64,000 nucleotides of DNA from Variovorax paradoxus (GTDB lineage: Bacteria > Pseudomonadota > Gammaproteobacteria > Burkholderiales > Burkholderiaceae_C). The stretch's first letter is position 1, and every line of letters begins with the position of its first letter. Shown in pieces: positions 36,833 to 45,173 of this stretch. A program made the position numbers and the translations under genes. The stretch spans positions 1-64,000 of the forward strand of contig NZ_JAGGNV010000050.1 in NCBI RefSeq assembly GCF_018614955.1, in the 5' to 3' direction. The notes below the pieces were generated by a model. The model did not search any database. It saw only the letters and a list, made by a program, of their open reading frames with translations, and had not been told where the DNA came from.

Positions 36833-37765
36833 ATGAAGCAACTCTCGAGACTCGCCGCCGCCGTCGCGCTGGCCGTCACCGCATTGGCGCCAGTCGCCGC
36901 CCAATCGATGGCCGACGGCTCCAGGGAACACCCGCTGCGCGTGCTCCTGATCCCGGCCGACGGTGGCACGGAGTCGGGCACCAAGGCCGACTACGCGCCG
37001 GTCTTCAACGCGATCTCGCGCACGACCGGCCTGCAGTTCGATCTCAAGGTTGGCCAGTCCTACGGCGCGGTGGTGGAAGGCATGTGCAACCAGCTTGCCG
37101 ACATCGCCTTCTTCGGCCCGGTTGCCTATGTGCAGGCGCACAAGCGCGGCTGCGCGCAGCTGCTGGCGGTCGGCGTGGAGAAGGGCGAGTCGGTCTACTA
37201 CGCAGGCATGTTCGCCAAGGCCGATGCGCCGATGGCCGCGGTCAAGGACGTGAAGGGCAAGCGCGTCGCCTTCGGCGACGTCAACTCGGCATCGAGCTTC
37301 ACCTTCCAGATCGCGATGCTGATGGATGCCGGGCTGGACCCGGTGCGCGACCTCTCGGCCATCCGCATGACCGGCAGCCATGCCAGCAGCCTGGCCGCGC
37401 TGACGCAGGGCCAGGTCGACGTGGCCTCGCTGTCCTTCGACTCCTACGAGAAGGCGGTGCAGCAAGGCGCCGTCGATGCGAAGACGATCAAGGTGATCGC
37501 CAAGAGCATCCCGATCCCTTACCCGCCGCTGGCGCTGAATGCCAAGCTGCCCGAGGCGCTCAAGGCCAAGCTCAAGACCGCCTTCGGCAGCGTGCACAAG
37601 GTGCCCGGCGTGACGCCCGAGATGATCCGCGGCTACGGCGGCAAGAAGGTCGATGCCTTCGACACGAAGTTCTCGGAGGACGAGTTCAACGTGGCGGCCG
37701 AGAAGCTCGCACTGCTCACCGACGAACTCAAGGGCCGGATCCTCAGGAAGGCAGCCGAGCGTTGA
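36833..37765 (+). CDS. phnD: Phosphonate/phosphite ABC transporter, substrate-binding protein
   Basis: 310 residues, periplasmic. Signal peptide LAAAVALAVTALAPVAAQS. PhnD-type body: DYAPVFNAISRTTGLQFDL, SYGAVVEGMCNQLADIAFFGPVAY, VKGKRVAFGDVNSASSF, MTGSHASSLAALTQGQVDVASLSFDSYEK. It could bind phosphonates, phosphite or phosphate esters. ATG at 36833 with AGGA just upstream; an earlier in-frame ATG at 36812 is less likely. First gene of the operon, behind the Pho box. Confidence 0.92.
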   Translation: MKQLSRLAAAVALAVTALAPVAAQSMADGSREHPLRVLLIPADGGTESGTKADYAPVFNAISRTTGLQFDLKVGQSYGAVVEGMCNQLADIAFFGPVAYVQAHKRGCAQLLAVGVEKGESVYYAGMFAKADAPMAAVKDVKGKRVAFGDVNSASSFTFQIAMLMDAGLDPVRDLSAIRMTGSHASSLAALTQGQVDVASLSFDSYEKAVQQGAVDAKTIKVIAKSIPIPYPPLALNAKLPEALKAKLKTAFGSVHKVPGVTPEMIRGYGGKKVDAFDTKFSEDEFNVAAEKLALLTDELKGRILRKAAER

Positions 37766-37773
37766 GCACGCAC

Positions 37774-38571
37774 ATGCTGGATTTCGAGTCGGTCGGCATG
37801 CGCTATCCGGACGGCACCATGGCACTCAGGAAGGTGTCGCTGCAGATCCCGGCCGGGCAGTTCTGCGTGGTGCTGGGCGCCTCGGGCGCGGGCAAATCCA
37901 CGCTGCTGCGCATGGCCAACGGACTCGCGACGCCGACCGGCGGCGCCGTGCACGTGAACGGCGTGCGCGTCGCGCCGGCTTCGCTGGCGCAGCTCCGGCC
38001 GCGCATCGGCATGATCCACCAGCAGTTCAACCTGGTGCTGCGCAGCAGCGTGGCGACCAACGTGCTCAGCGGCGCCTTGCCTTCGCTGTCGCTCTGGCGC
38101 GCGCTGGCGGGCCTGTTTCCCGAAGCGGCGCGCCGCAAGGCCTGCGAGCTGATCGAGGCGGTGGGTCTCGAGGAACAGCATCTCGGGCGGCGCGCCAGCG
38201 AACTCTCCGGCGGCCAGCAGCAGCGCGTGGGCATCGCACGCGCCTTCATGCTCGATCCGCCGCTGGTGCTGGCCGACGAGCCGGTGGCCAGCCTCGATCC
38301 GCGCGCCAGCGACGAGGTGCTGGCGTTGCTCAAGCGGCAGGCGCGCGAGCGCGGCACCACGGTGCTGTGCAGCCTGCACCAGGTCGAGCTGGCGCGCAGT
38401 TTTTCCGATCGCATCGTGGCGCTGCGCGACGGCAGGGTGGTGTTCGACGGCCCGCCGGAAGCCTTCGATCCCGCCAGCTCGCGCGCGGTCTACGACGGCG
38501 GCGTCGATCGTCCTGCATCCGCACCCTCCGCGCTGCCGCGGACGCCCGAACTCGCGCTGGAGGCCGCATGA
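37774..38571 (+). CDS. phnC: Phosphonate/phosphite ABC transporter, ATP-binding protein
   Basis: 265 residues. Walker A GASGAGKSTLLRMANGL, Q-loop IGMIHQQFNLVLRSSVATNVL (the last block is a PhnC hallmark), signature LSGGQQQRVGIARAF, Walker B VLADEPVASLDP and H-loop LCSLHQVELARSF. ATG at 37774, 8 bases after phnD; TTG at 37762 is an alternative overlapping start. Its stop overlaps the ATG of phnE (ATGA). Confidence 0.94.
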   Translation: MLDFESVGMRYPDGTMALRKVSLQIPAGQFCVVLGASGAGKSTLLRMANGLATPTGGAVHVNGVRVAPASLAQLRPRIGMIHQQFNLVLRSSVATNVLSGALPSLSLWRALAGLFPEAARRKACELIEAVGLEEQHLGRRASELSGGQQQRVGIARAFMLDPPLVLADEPVASLDPRASDEVLALLKRQARERGTTVLCSLHQVELARSFSDRIVALRDGRVVFDGPPEAFDPASSRAVYDGGVDRPASAPSALPRTPELALEAA

Positions 38572-39581
38572 CGAGCGCCGAGGCAAGTCGCCCGGCCTCG
38601 GCCTGGCAGATCGAGCGTCCCTACGGCACACGTTCGATGGTGGTGCTGTTGCTGGCCGTACTGGTCTTCTTCGCGGCCGGCCAGCGTGTCGAGATCGGCC
38701 GCATGCTCGCGCTGAGCGGCGAAGGCCTGCTCGCGGCCATCGGCCTGCGCGACAGTTCGCAGGTGTCGTCGGGCATGGCCCAGATCGCGCGCTCGCTGTT
38801 CCCGGCGCAGATCTCGGAACGCACGGAGGTCGCGCGCATCGAGAACTTCGACCGCCAACACCTGCCTTGGCTTTCCTACATCGAAGAACAGACGACGCGC
38901 GAGCAGCGCCTCGATCCGGCCACGCTGGCGATGAAGGAAAGCATCGAGCGGCGCGAGGTCCTGGTCGAGCCGCTGGGCTACCTCCGGCATGTGCTGGCCA
39001 AGATGCTGGAGACGCTGGAGATCGCGCTCTGGGCCACGCTGCTGGCGGTGCTGTTCAGCCTGCCGCTGGCCTGGTTCAGCGCGCGCAACTACACGGCCAA
39101 CCTCTTCAGCTACGGCTTGGCGCGCGGCCTCGTGAGCCTGCTGCGCGCGGTGCCCGAGCTCGTGAGCGCACTGTTCCTGGTGCTGGCCTACGGCTTCGGT
39201 CCGATTGCCGGCGTGCTCGCGCTGGCGCTGCATGCGGCCGGCTTCCTCGGCAAGTTCTACGCCGAGGACATCGAGACCGCCGACGACAAGCCGCAGGAGG
39301 CGCTGCGCGCCATCGGCGCCGGCAAGCTCAAGGTGATGCGCTTCGCGGTGCTGCCGCAGCTGATGCCGCAGTTCATCGGCTACACGCTCTACGTCCTCGA
39401 CCGCAACGTGCGCATGGCCACCGTGGTCGGCCTGGTGGGCGCCGGCGGCATCGGGCAGGAGCTCAAGGGCCGCTACGACATGTACCACTACGCGCACGTC
39501 GGAACGATCCTGATCGCGATCTTCCTCACCGTCTTCGCGCTCGACCAGATCGCGGCCCGTCTGCGCCGCCGCTACGCCTGA
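38568..39581 (+). CDS. phnE: Phosphonate/phosphite ABC transporter, permease
   Basis: 337 residues, longer than the usual about 260-280 because of an N-terminal extension with one membrane helix (MVVLLLAVLVFFAAG) and a roughly 100-residue polar stretch before the core. The core has the permease coupling (EAA) loop ADDKPQEALRAIGAGKLKVMRFAVLPQLMP and later RMATVVGLVGAGGIGQEL. It probably forms a homodimer. Overlaps phnC by 4 bases. Confidence 0.92.
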   Translation: MTSAEASRPASAWQIERPYGTRSMVVLLLAVLVFFAAGQRVEIGRMLALSGEGLLAAIGLRDSSQVSSGMAQIARSLFPAQISERTEVARIENFDRQHLPWLSYIEEQTTREQRLDPATLAMKESIERREVLVEPLGYLRHVLAKMLETLEIALWATLLAVLFSLPLAWFSARNYTANLFSYGLARGLVSLLRAVPELVSALFLVLAYGFGPIAGVLALALHAAGFLGKFYAEDIETADDKPQEALRAIGAGKLKVMRFAVLPQLMPQFIGYTLYVLDRNVRMATVVGLVGAGGIGQELKGRYDMYHYAHVGTILIAIFLTVFALDQIAARLRRRYA

Positions 39582-39658
39582 GAGCCCCGTCGACGGCCCC
39601 CGGACACCTTCACCCCTCCCCCGTTCCCATGGACCTCTCTCAACCAAGGAATCCCGCA

Positions 39659-39871
39659 ATGAAACTTGTCTTCCTCACCCGCGGCCTCTGCGCCGCCGCT
39701 CTTCTGCTGAGCCTCGCCGCGTGCGGCGGTGGCTCCGGCTCCGATGCCGGCGCATTGGGCGCGACGGCGGCCGGCAACCAGGCGCCGGCCGCGCAGAAGC
39801 CCGATGGCACGGCGGCCGATGGCGCGACGGCGGACAACGCCTCCTCGCAGTCCCTGAGCTGGGCGCCCTGA
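39659..39871 (+). CDS. Small lipoprotein between transporter and phospholipase genes
   Basis: 70 residues. Signal ends in LLSLAACGGGSGSD with the lipid-accepting Cys near residue 22. The mature peptide is about 48 residues of Gly, Ala, Ser, Asp and Asn, without a recognisable domain. AAGGAA is 8 bases before the ATG. It sits between phnE and phospholipase C on the same strand. Function unknown. Confidence 0.72.
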   Translation: MKLVFLTRGLCAAALLLSLAACGGGSGSDAGALGATAAGNQAPAAQKPDGTAADGATADNASSQSLSWAP

Positions 39872-39909
39872 CCCATTCCCCCTCGTCCTTCACATCTCGA
39901 GTTGCAACC

Positions 39910-42168
39910 ATGACCATGAACAATCCCCCACGCCGCGACTTCCTTCGCAAGACCGCCACCACCCTGGGCGCTGCGTCCGCTCTCACCGTGCTGCCGCCCT
40001 CCATCCGCCGCGCACTGGCGGTCGAAGCGGACGTCAAGGCCGGCACCATCGAGGACGTCAAGCACATCGTCATCCTGATGCAGGAGAACCGCAGCTTCGA
40101 CCACTACTTCGGCACCATGCGCGGCGTGCGCGGCTTCGGCGACCGCTTCCCGATTCCGCTGGCGAGCGGCAAGTCGGTGTATTTCCAACCCAACCCCAGC
40201 GGCGGCGCGGAGATCCAGCCCTTTCGCCGCGATTCCAGGATCGGCAGGGCGCTGATCGGATCTGGCACGCCGCACAATTTTCCCGATCAGCAGGCGGCGT
40301 GGAACCAGGGGAAGATGGATCGCTGGATTCAGTTCAAGAACCAGGCGACGATGGGCTACTACCTGCGCGAGGACATTCCGTTCCAGTTCGCGCTGGCCGA
40401 TGCCTTCACGATCTGCGACGGCTATCACTGTTCCATCCTCACCGGCACCGACCCGAACCGCATCGTGTTCTGGTCGGGCTCCAACTTCAACCCGGAACTG
40501 CGCAAGAAGGGCATCAACAGCACGGACGCTGATTCCGAGCCCGTCAACTCGCGCTGCTGGCCCAGCCCGTCCAACTGGGTCGCGGGCAGGGCGCAGCAGG
40601 CAGACGGGTCGGGTCAGGTCGACCCCGGAACGGGTGCCTACAACTACAAGTACAAAAACACCGCCTTCAAATGGGACACGTTGCCGGATATCCTGCAACA
40701 GGCGGGCATCAGCTGGCACATCTACCAGAACATGAACAACAACTGGACGGGCGCCATGCACGGGTGCCTGGCCTTCCAGAGTTTCCGCACTGCGCAGCCG
40801 GGTTCGCCGATCTATGAGCACGGCCTGACGGGCGGGCCCGCGTCGGCTGACGGCGCTGTCAATTTCCTCGCCCAGCTCAAGCAGGACGTGATCAACGACA
40901 CCCTGCCGCAGGTCTCGTGGGTGCTGCCCACGCAGGCCCTGGCCGAGCATCCCGGCAGCAGCGAAGGCACTGCCGGCGCCGCCGACTTCATCTCGGACGT
41001 GCTGGACGCGCTGACCTCCAATCCGAAAGTCTGGAGCAAGACGGTCCTTTTCGTGACCTTCGACGAGAACGACGGCTTCTTCGACCATCTGCCGATGCCA
41101 GCGGTGCCGTCGTATGACGTCAATGGCAACCTGATGGGCAAGTCCACCGTGGCGCTGGACGGCGAGTATTTCGACGCCTCCGTGGGCAGCTACCTGAGCG
41201 TCAACGACACCACCAGCGGCAAGATTCGCCCATGGGGCCTGAGTTCGCGCGTGCCGATGTACGTGGTGTCGCCGTGGAGCAAGGGCGGCTGGGTCGATTC
41301 GCAGGTGTTCGACCACACCTCTGTGGGCAGATTCCTGGAGAAGCGTTTCGGCATCACGGTGGACGCCATCAGCCCGTGGCACCGCGCAGTCTGCGGCGAC
41401 CTCACCTCCTGCTTCGACTTCGTCAACCCGAACGACCCGGTCTTCCCCAGGCTGCCCGACACGAGCAACTTCGCCGCGATCAATGCGGCGCAGAGGCTAC
41501 TGCCCACGGCCCCCGTGACGACTGCGCCCGCCACGCCGCAGCCGCTGTTCCAGGAGACCGGCGCGCGCCTGTCGCGTGCGCTCCCCTACGAGCTGCACAC
41601 CAGCGCGCGGGTGGAGTCGCGCGGCATGCTGTCGCTGGTGTTCGCCAACAGCGGCAAGCAAGGCGCCGTCTTCCACGTCTACGACAAGCTGCACCTGGAC
41701 CGCATTCCGCGCCGCTACACGGTGGAGGCCGGCAAGACGCTGACCGACACCTGGAACACGGGCCTCTCCGACAGCGGCAAGTACGAGCTCTGGGTCTATG
41801 GCCCCAACGGCTTTGTGCGCAGCTTCAAGGGCGACGCGCTGTTCCACGACACCGCGGCATTCAAGCCCGAAGTCCAGATCGGCTATCAGGCCCACAGCGG
41901 CCATCTCTATCTGAGGGTGCACAACAGCGGCAAGGAAGCGGGCAGCGTGACGACCGCGCCCAACGCCTACCGCGACGATGGCCCGTGGACGATGAAGAAG
42001 ATCAAGGCCGGCGAGACCGAAACGCAGCACTGGAACCTTCAGAAGAGCAGCGACTGGTACGACTTCACGGTCACGTCGGACAACTTCGAACGCCGCTTCG
42101 CCGGCCGTGTCGAAACCGGCAAGGCGGGCGTCAGCGACCCCGCCATGGCGCTGCATCTGAAGAGCTGA
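39910..42168 (+). CDS. Tat-exported phospholipase C (acid phosphatase-like superfamily)
   Basis: 752 residues. Twin-arginine signal PRRDFLRKTATTLGAAS, so it is exported folded. The catalytic phosphoesterase domain has VILMQENRSFDHYFGTMRGVRG, CDGYHCSILTGTDPNR and VTFDENDGFFDHLP; two C-terminal DUF756-type domains begin near residue 560 and near 650. It belongs to the phosphocholine-specific (PlcN/PlcH-like) group and would release phosphorylated head groups from membrane lipids. The location behind a Pho-box transporter operon suggests phosphate scavenging. Confidence 0.92.
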   Translation: MTMNNPPRRDFLRKTATTLGAASALTVLPPSIRRALAVEADVKAGTIEDVKHIVILMQENRSFDHYFGTMRGVRGFGDRFPIPLASGKSVYFQPNPSGGAEIQPFRRDSRIGRALIGSGTPHNFPDQQAAWNQGKMDRWIQFKNQATMGYYLREDIPFQFALADAFTICDGYHCSILTGTDPNRIVFWSGSNFNPELRKKGINSTDADSEPVNSRCWPSPSNWVAGRAQQADGSGQVDPGTGAYNYKYKNTAFKWDTLPDILQQAGISWHIYQNMNNNWTGAMHGCLAFQSFRTAQPGSPIYEHGLTGGPASADGAVNFLAQLKQDVINDTLPQVSWVLPTQALAEHPGSSEGTAGAADFISDVLDALTSNPKVWSKTVLFVTFDENDGFFDHLPMPAVPSYDVNGNLMGKSTVALDGEYFDASVGSYLSVNDTTSGKIRPWGLSSRVPMYVVSPWSKGGWVDSQVFDHTSVGRFLEKRFGITVDAISPWHRAVCGDLTSCFDFVNPNDPVFPRLPDTSNFAAINAAQRLLPTAPVTTAPATPQPLFQETGARLSRALPYELHTSARVESRGMLSLVFANSGKQGAVFHVYDKLHLDRIPRRYTVEAGKTLTDTWNTGLSDSGKYELWVYGPNGFVRSFKGDALFHDTAAFKPEVQIGYQAHSGHLYLRVHNSGKEAGSVTTAPNAYRDDGPWTMKKIKAGETETQHWNLQKSSDWYDFTVTSDNFERRFAGRVETGKAGVSDPAMALHLKS

Positions 42169-42207
42169 AGCCAGGCGCCCCGAGGCCATTGCCGCTTGTC
42201 GCACAAT

Positions 42208-42235
42208 CCGGCGCTTGAGCCCACTCAAGCGCCGG
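42208..42235 (+). promoter_or_regulatory. 12-bp hairpin ahead of the arylmalonate decarboxylase gene
   Basis: CCGGCGCTTGAG (42208-42219) and CTCAAGCGCCGG (42224-42235) pair perfectly around CCCA. The GGAG ribosome site (42234-42237) begins inside the 3' arm and the ATG is at 42249. It lies 39 bases after the phospholipase stop, so it could be that gene's terminator, a translational control of the next gene, or both. No T-run is present. Confidence 0.55.
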
Positions 42236-42248
42236 AGAGACATCGACC

Positions 42249-42986
42249 ATGAAGACAAGCACCCTCGGCCTCATCGTGCCGCCCTCGGCAGGCCTCGTAC
42301 CGACCGACGGCCAGGCGCTCTATGGCGGGCGAGATGTGCGCTTCATCGCCCGCGGCCTCGGCATCCCGGGCATCTCGCCCGAGGGCTTCGACACCGTGGT
42401 GGACCGCATCCTCGCGCTTGCGGTCGAGCTGCGCGATGCCGGCGCCGAAGCCGTCTCGCTGATGGGCACCTCGCTCAGCTTCTACCGCGGCCTCGAATTC
42501 ACCGACGCGCTGCGCGACCGCATGCAGGAGGCCACCGGCCTGCCCTGCACGACGATGAGCCACGCGATCGTCGCCAGCCTGCGGCAGCTCGGCATCCGGC
42601 GCGTGGCGGTCGCCACCGCCTACATCGACACGCTCAATGAGCGCCTCGTGGCCTACCTCGCGAGCTGCGGCATCGCGGTCACGCACATCGAGGGCCTCTC
42701 GATCACCGGCGTCGAAGCAGTGGGCCAGGTGAGCGCCGAGACGCTGATGGCGCTGGCCGAGCGCACGGTCGCGGCCGACCGCTCGGCCCAGGGCCTGCTG
42801 ATCTCCTGCGGCGGCCTGCTGACGCTGGACATCCATGTGCCGCTGGAAGCGAAGCTCGGGCTGCCCGTCACTTCGAGTTCGCCGGCCGGTTTCTGGGACC
42901 TGATGAAGGTCGCCAGCCTCGACCCCGCCTCGCCGGGCCACGGCCGCTTGTTCGCACCCGAGCAGGCTCTTGAACGAGCCGCTTGA
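42249..42986 (+). CDS. Arylmalonate decarboxylase homologue (Asp/Glu racemase superfamily)
   Basis: 245 residues. It follows the Bordetella arylmalonate decarboxylase pattern closely: LGLIVPPSAGLVPTDG, VSLMGTSLSFYRGLEF (Thr and Ser of the dioxyanion hole), GLPCTTMSHAI, VAVATAYIDTLNERL (Tyr), LLISCGGLLTLD with catalytic Cys187, and PVTSSSPAGFWD. The enzyme removes one carboxylate from disubstituted malonates with stereocontrol; its physiological substrate is not known. It heads a catabolic-looking cluster and overlaps the following LysR gene by 17 bases. Confidence 0.85.
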   Translation: MKTSTLGLIVPPSAGLVPTDGQALYGGRDVRFIARGLGIPGISPEGFDTVVDRILALAVELRDAGAEAVSLMGTSLSFYRGLEFTDALRDRMQEATGLPCTTMSHAIVASLRQLGIRRVAVATAYIDTLNERLVAYLASCGIAVTHIEGLSITGVEAVGQVSAETLMALAERTVAADRSAQGLLISCGGLLTLDIHVPLEAKLGLPVTSSSPAGFWDLMKVASLDPASPGHGRLFAPEQALERAA

Positions 42987-43857
42987 TCTCGCCACGCTGC
43001 GCGTGATCGTCGCGGCAGCGGAGCTCGGCTCCATCAGCGCCGCCGGCGACCGGCTGCAGCTTGCCGTGGCCGCCGCCAGCGCGCGCATCACGGCGCTGGA
43101 AGAGTCGCTCGGGCTGCGCGTGTTCGAGCGCTCCTCGCGCGGCGTGCGGCTCACGCCCGCCGGCCAGATGCTGGTGCGGCGCGGCCGCGAACTGCTGGCC
43201 GACACCGATCGCCTCTCGGTCGACCTGCACGACTACGCCAAGGGCCTGCAGGGCCATGTGCGCCTGGTGGCCAACACCTCCTCCGTGCTGGAGCTGCTGC
43301 CGGCCAAGCTCGACCGCATGATGCGCGAGCATCCGCTGATCCGCATCGACGTTGCAGAGCACGGCAGCCTGGACATCCCGTTGCTGCTGCTCGAGGGCCG
43401 GGCCGATCTGGGCATCGTCGACATGGCGCATGCGCCGCACGGCATCAGCCTGCGCGACTGTTTCTCCGACACGCTGGTGCTGGTGGTGCCCGCGGGCCAT
43501 GCGCTCGCCGGCAGCGGCCCGATGGCGCTGGAGGATGCGCTGGCCGAGGATTTCATCGCGCTGCACGACGGCACCGCCCTGTCGAGCCGGCTCGCGACTT
43601 CGGCTTCGGTGGCCGGCAAGCCGCTCAAGGTGCGCATGCAGATGCGCAGCTTCGACGCCGTCTGCCGCATGGTCGCCGGCGGCCTGGGCGTGGCCGTGCT
43701 GCCGCTGCAGGCGGTGACGCCGCAGCTCGCGAGCCTGCCGCTCGCCGCGGTGCGCCTGACCGATGCCTGGGCCGCGCGCACGCACCGCATCGCGCTGCGC
43801 AGCGGGGTCGAGCCCTCGCCGGCCACGCTCACGCTGATCGAGTTCCTGCTGCGCTGA
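42970..43857 (+). CDS. LysR-family transcriptional regulator
   Basis: 295 residues. N-terminal winged helix: LRVIVAAAELGSISAAGDRL, then RITALEESLGLRVFERSSRGVRLTPAG. The effector-binding domain follows from about residue 90, with VVPAGHALAG and MVAGGLGVAVLPL. The start is TTG at 42970 inside the end of the decarboxylase gene, so it is coupled to that gene. It probably regulates the local cluster, though LysR genes are more often divergent from their targets. Confidence 0.92.
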   Translation: MNEPLDLATLRVIVAAAELGSISAAGDRLQLAVAAASARITALEESLGLRVFERSSRGVRLTPAGQMLVRRGRELLADTDRLSVDLHDYAKGLQGHVRLVANTSSVLELLPAKLDRMMREHPLIRIDVAEHGSLDIPLLLLEGRADLGIVDMAHAPHGISLRDCFSDTLVLVVPAGHALAGSGPMALEDALAEDFIALHDGTALSSRLATSASVAGKPLKVRMQMRSFDAVCRMVAGGLGVAVLPLQAVTPQLASLPLAAVRLTDAWAARTHRIALRSGVEPSPATLTLIEFLLR

Positions 43858-43918
43858 GGGCCCCTCCGGGCAAACCCTCGATTTCGCGAATGCCGAAAGC
43901 GGGCTTCGCGCGGCGTTC

Positions 43919-43948
43919 TTGTGGATGCCGCACCGCGCTTCCTACACT
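43919..43948 (+). promoter_or_regulatory. Possible sigma-70 promoter of the enolase-superfamily gene
   Basis: TTGTGG (43919-43924), an 18-base spacer and TACACT (43943-43948). A start near 43955 would leave a leader of about 20 bases with GGAGA (from 43962) before the ATG at 43976. Confidence 0.45.
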
Positions 43949-43975
43949 GCGCGCCAACACTGGAGACACGCGTTC

Positions 43976-45130
43976 ATGAAGATCACCCGCGTCGCGGCCA
44001 CGCCCCTGCATCTGCCGATCTCGGTGGAGGTTGCGGGCCGCAGCAAGACCACCTCGCTGTCGCTGTGCCTGGTCGACATCGAAACCGACGAAGGCCTGGT
44101 CGGCACCGGCATGACCGCCATCACCGAGGAGGAAGTGGTGGCCTCGGTGGTCAACGAGATCGCGGCCCATGCGCTCGCCGGCATGGACCCGATGCGCCAC
44201 GAGCAGATCTGGGAGCGGCTCTACTGGCTGCTCACGCCGCGCGGCCAGTCCGGCTATGCGAGCCATGCCATTGCGGCGCTCGACCTCGCGCTGTGGGACT
44301 TGAAGGGCAAGGCGCTCGGCCAGCCCTGCTGGCGCCTGCTGGGCGGTGCGCGCGCGGAAGTGCCGGTGTACGCGACCTTCGGCTTCGCCTTCTTCGAGCG
44401 CGACGAGCTCGCCGCGGCGGCGCAGGGCTGGGTCGAGCGCGGCTTCAAGCGGCTGAAGATGACGGTCGGCCACCACGGCCTCGCCCGGCGCGACGAGCCG
44501 CGGCCGCTCGACGCGCTGATCGCCGAGGACGTGCAGCGCATCCGCGCGGTGCGCGAGGCGGTCGGCCCCGAGGTGCAGATCTACATCGACGCCAACTGCA
44601 GCCTCGACTACTTCCATGCGCTCTCGCTCGCGCAGCGCATCGAGGAATACGGCATCAGCTTCTTCGAGGAGCCGGTGTCGCAGAACGACATTCCCAACCT
44701 CGTGAAGCTGCGCGCCAAGACTTCCATTCCGCTCGCCGCCGGCCAGAACGAGGGCCAGGCGAGCCGCTTCCGCGACATGCTGGTGGCGCAGGCGGTCGAC
44801 GTGGTGCAGCCCAATGCCTGCATCACCGGCGGCTTCACCCAGTGCGCGCGCATCGCAGGCATGGCTTCCGCCTTCAACACGCGCTTCGCCAACGGCGGCG
44901 CCTGGCCGCATCACAACATGCACCTGCACGCGGGCCTCGCCAACGGCTCGCTGGTCGAATACCACTCGGTGGCGGTCGACTGCTGCAAGATGGTGTTCGA
45001 CGATCTGCCGGTGCCCAGCAACGGCGTGCTGGCGCTGCCCGAGCGGCCCGGCCTCGGCTTCGCACCGAACCGCGAACGCGTGGCCGAATTGGCCAAGCGG
45101 CCCGGCTCGCGCGGAGCGGGCAAGGCCTGA
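43976..45130 (+). CDS. Mandelate racemase/muconate-lactonizing enzyme family protein
   Basis: 384 residues of the enolase superfamily, which abstracts a proton alpha to a carboxylate. Visible: second-strand lysine block FKRLKMTVGHHG, metal ligands in YIDANCSLDY, FFEEPVSQND and AAGQNEG, and the C-terminal GGAWPHHNMHLHAG histidine. The lysine/histidine layout fits the mandelate racemase subgroup or acid-sugar dehydratases. The substrate is not determined; the neighbours suggest a 2-substituted carboxylic or hydroxy acid. A plausible promoter lies just upstream. Confidence 0.88.
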   Translation: MKITRVAATPLHLPISVEVAGRSKTTSLSLCLVDIETDEGLVGTGMTAITEEEVVASVVNEIAAHALAGMDPMRHEQIWERLYWLLTPRGQSGYASHAIAALDLALWDLKGKALGQPCWRLLGGARAEVPVYATFGFAFFERDELAAAAQGWVERGFKRLKMTVGHHGLARRDEPRPLDALIAEDVQRIRAVREAVGPEVQIYIDANCSLDYFHALSLAQRIEEYGISFFEEPVSQNDIPNLVKLRAKTSIPLAAGQNEGQASRFRDMLVAQAVDVVQPNACITGGFTQCARIAGMASAFNTRFANGGAWPHHNMHLHAGLANGSLVEYHSVAVDCCKMVFDDLPVPSNGVLALPERPGLGFAPNRERVAELAKRPGSRGAGKA

Positions 45131-45173
45131 CGCAGCGCGGCGACACGACACAACGATTTCCGGAGACAACACG

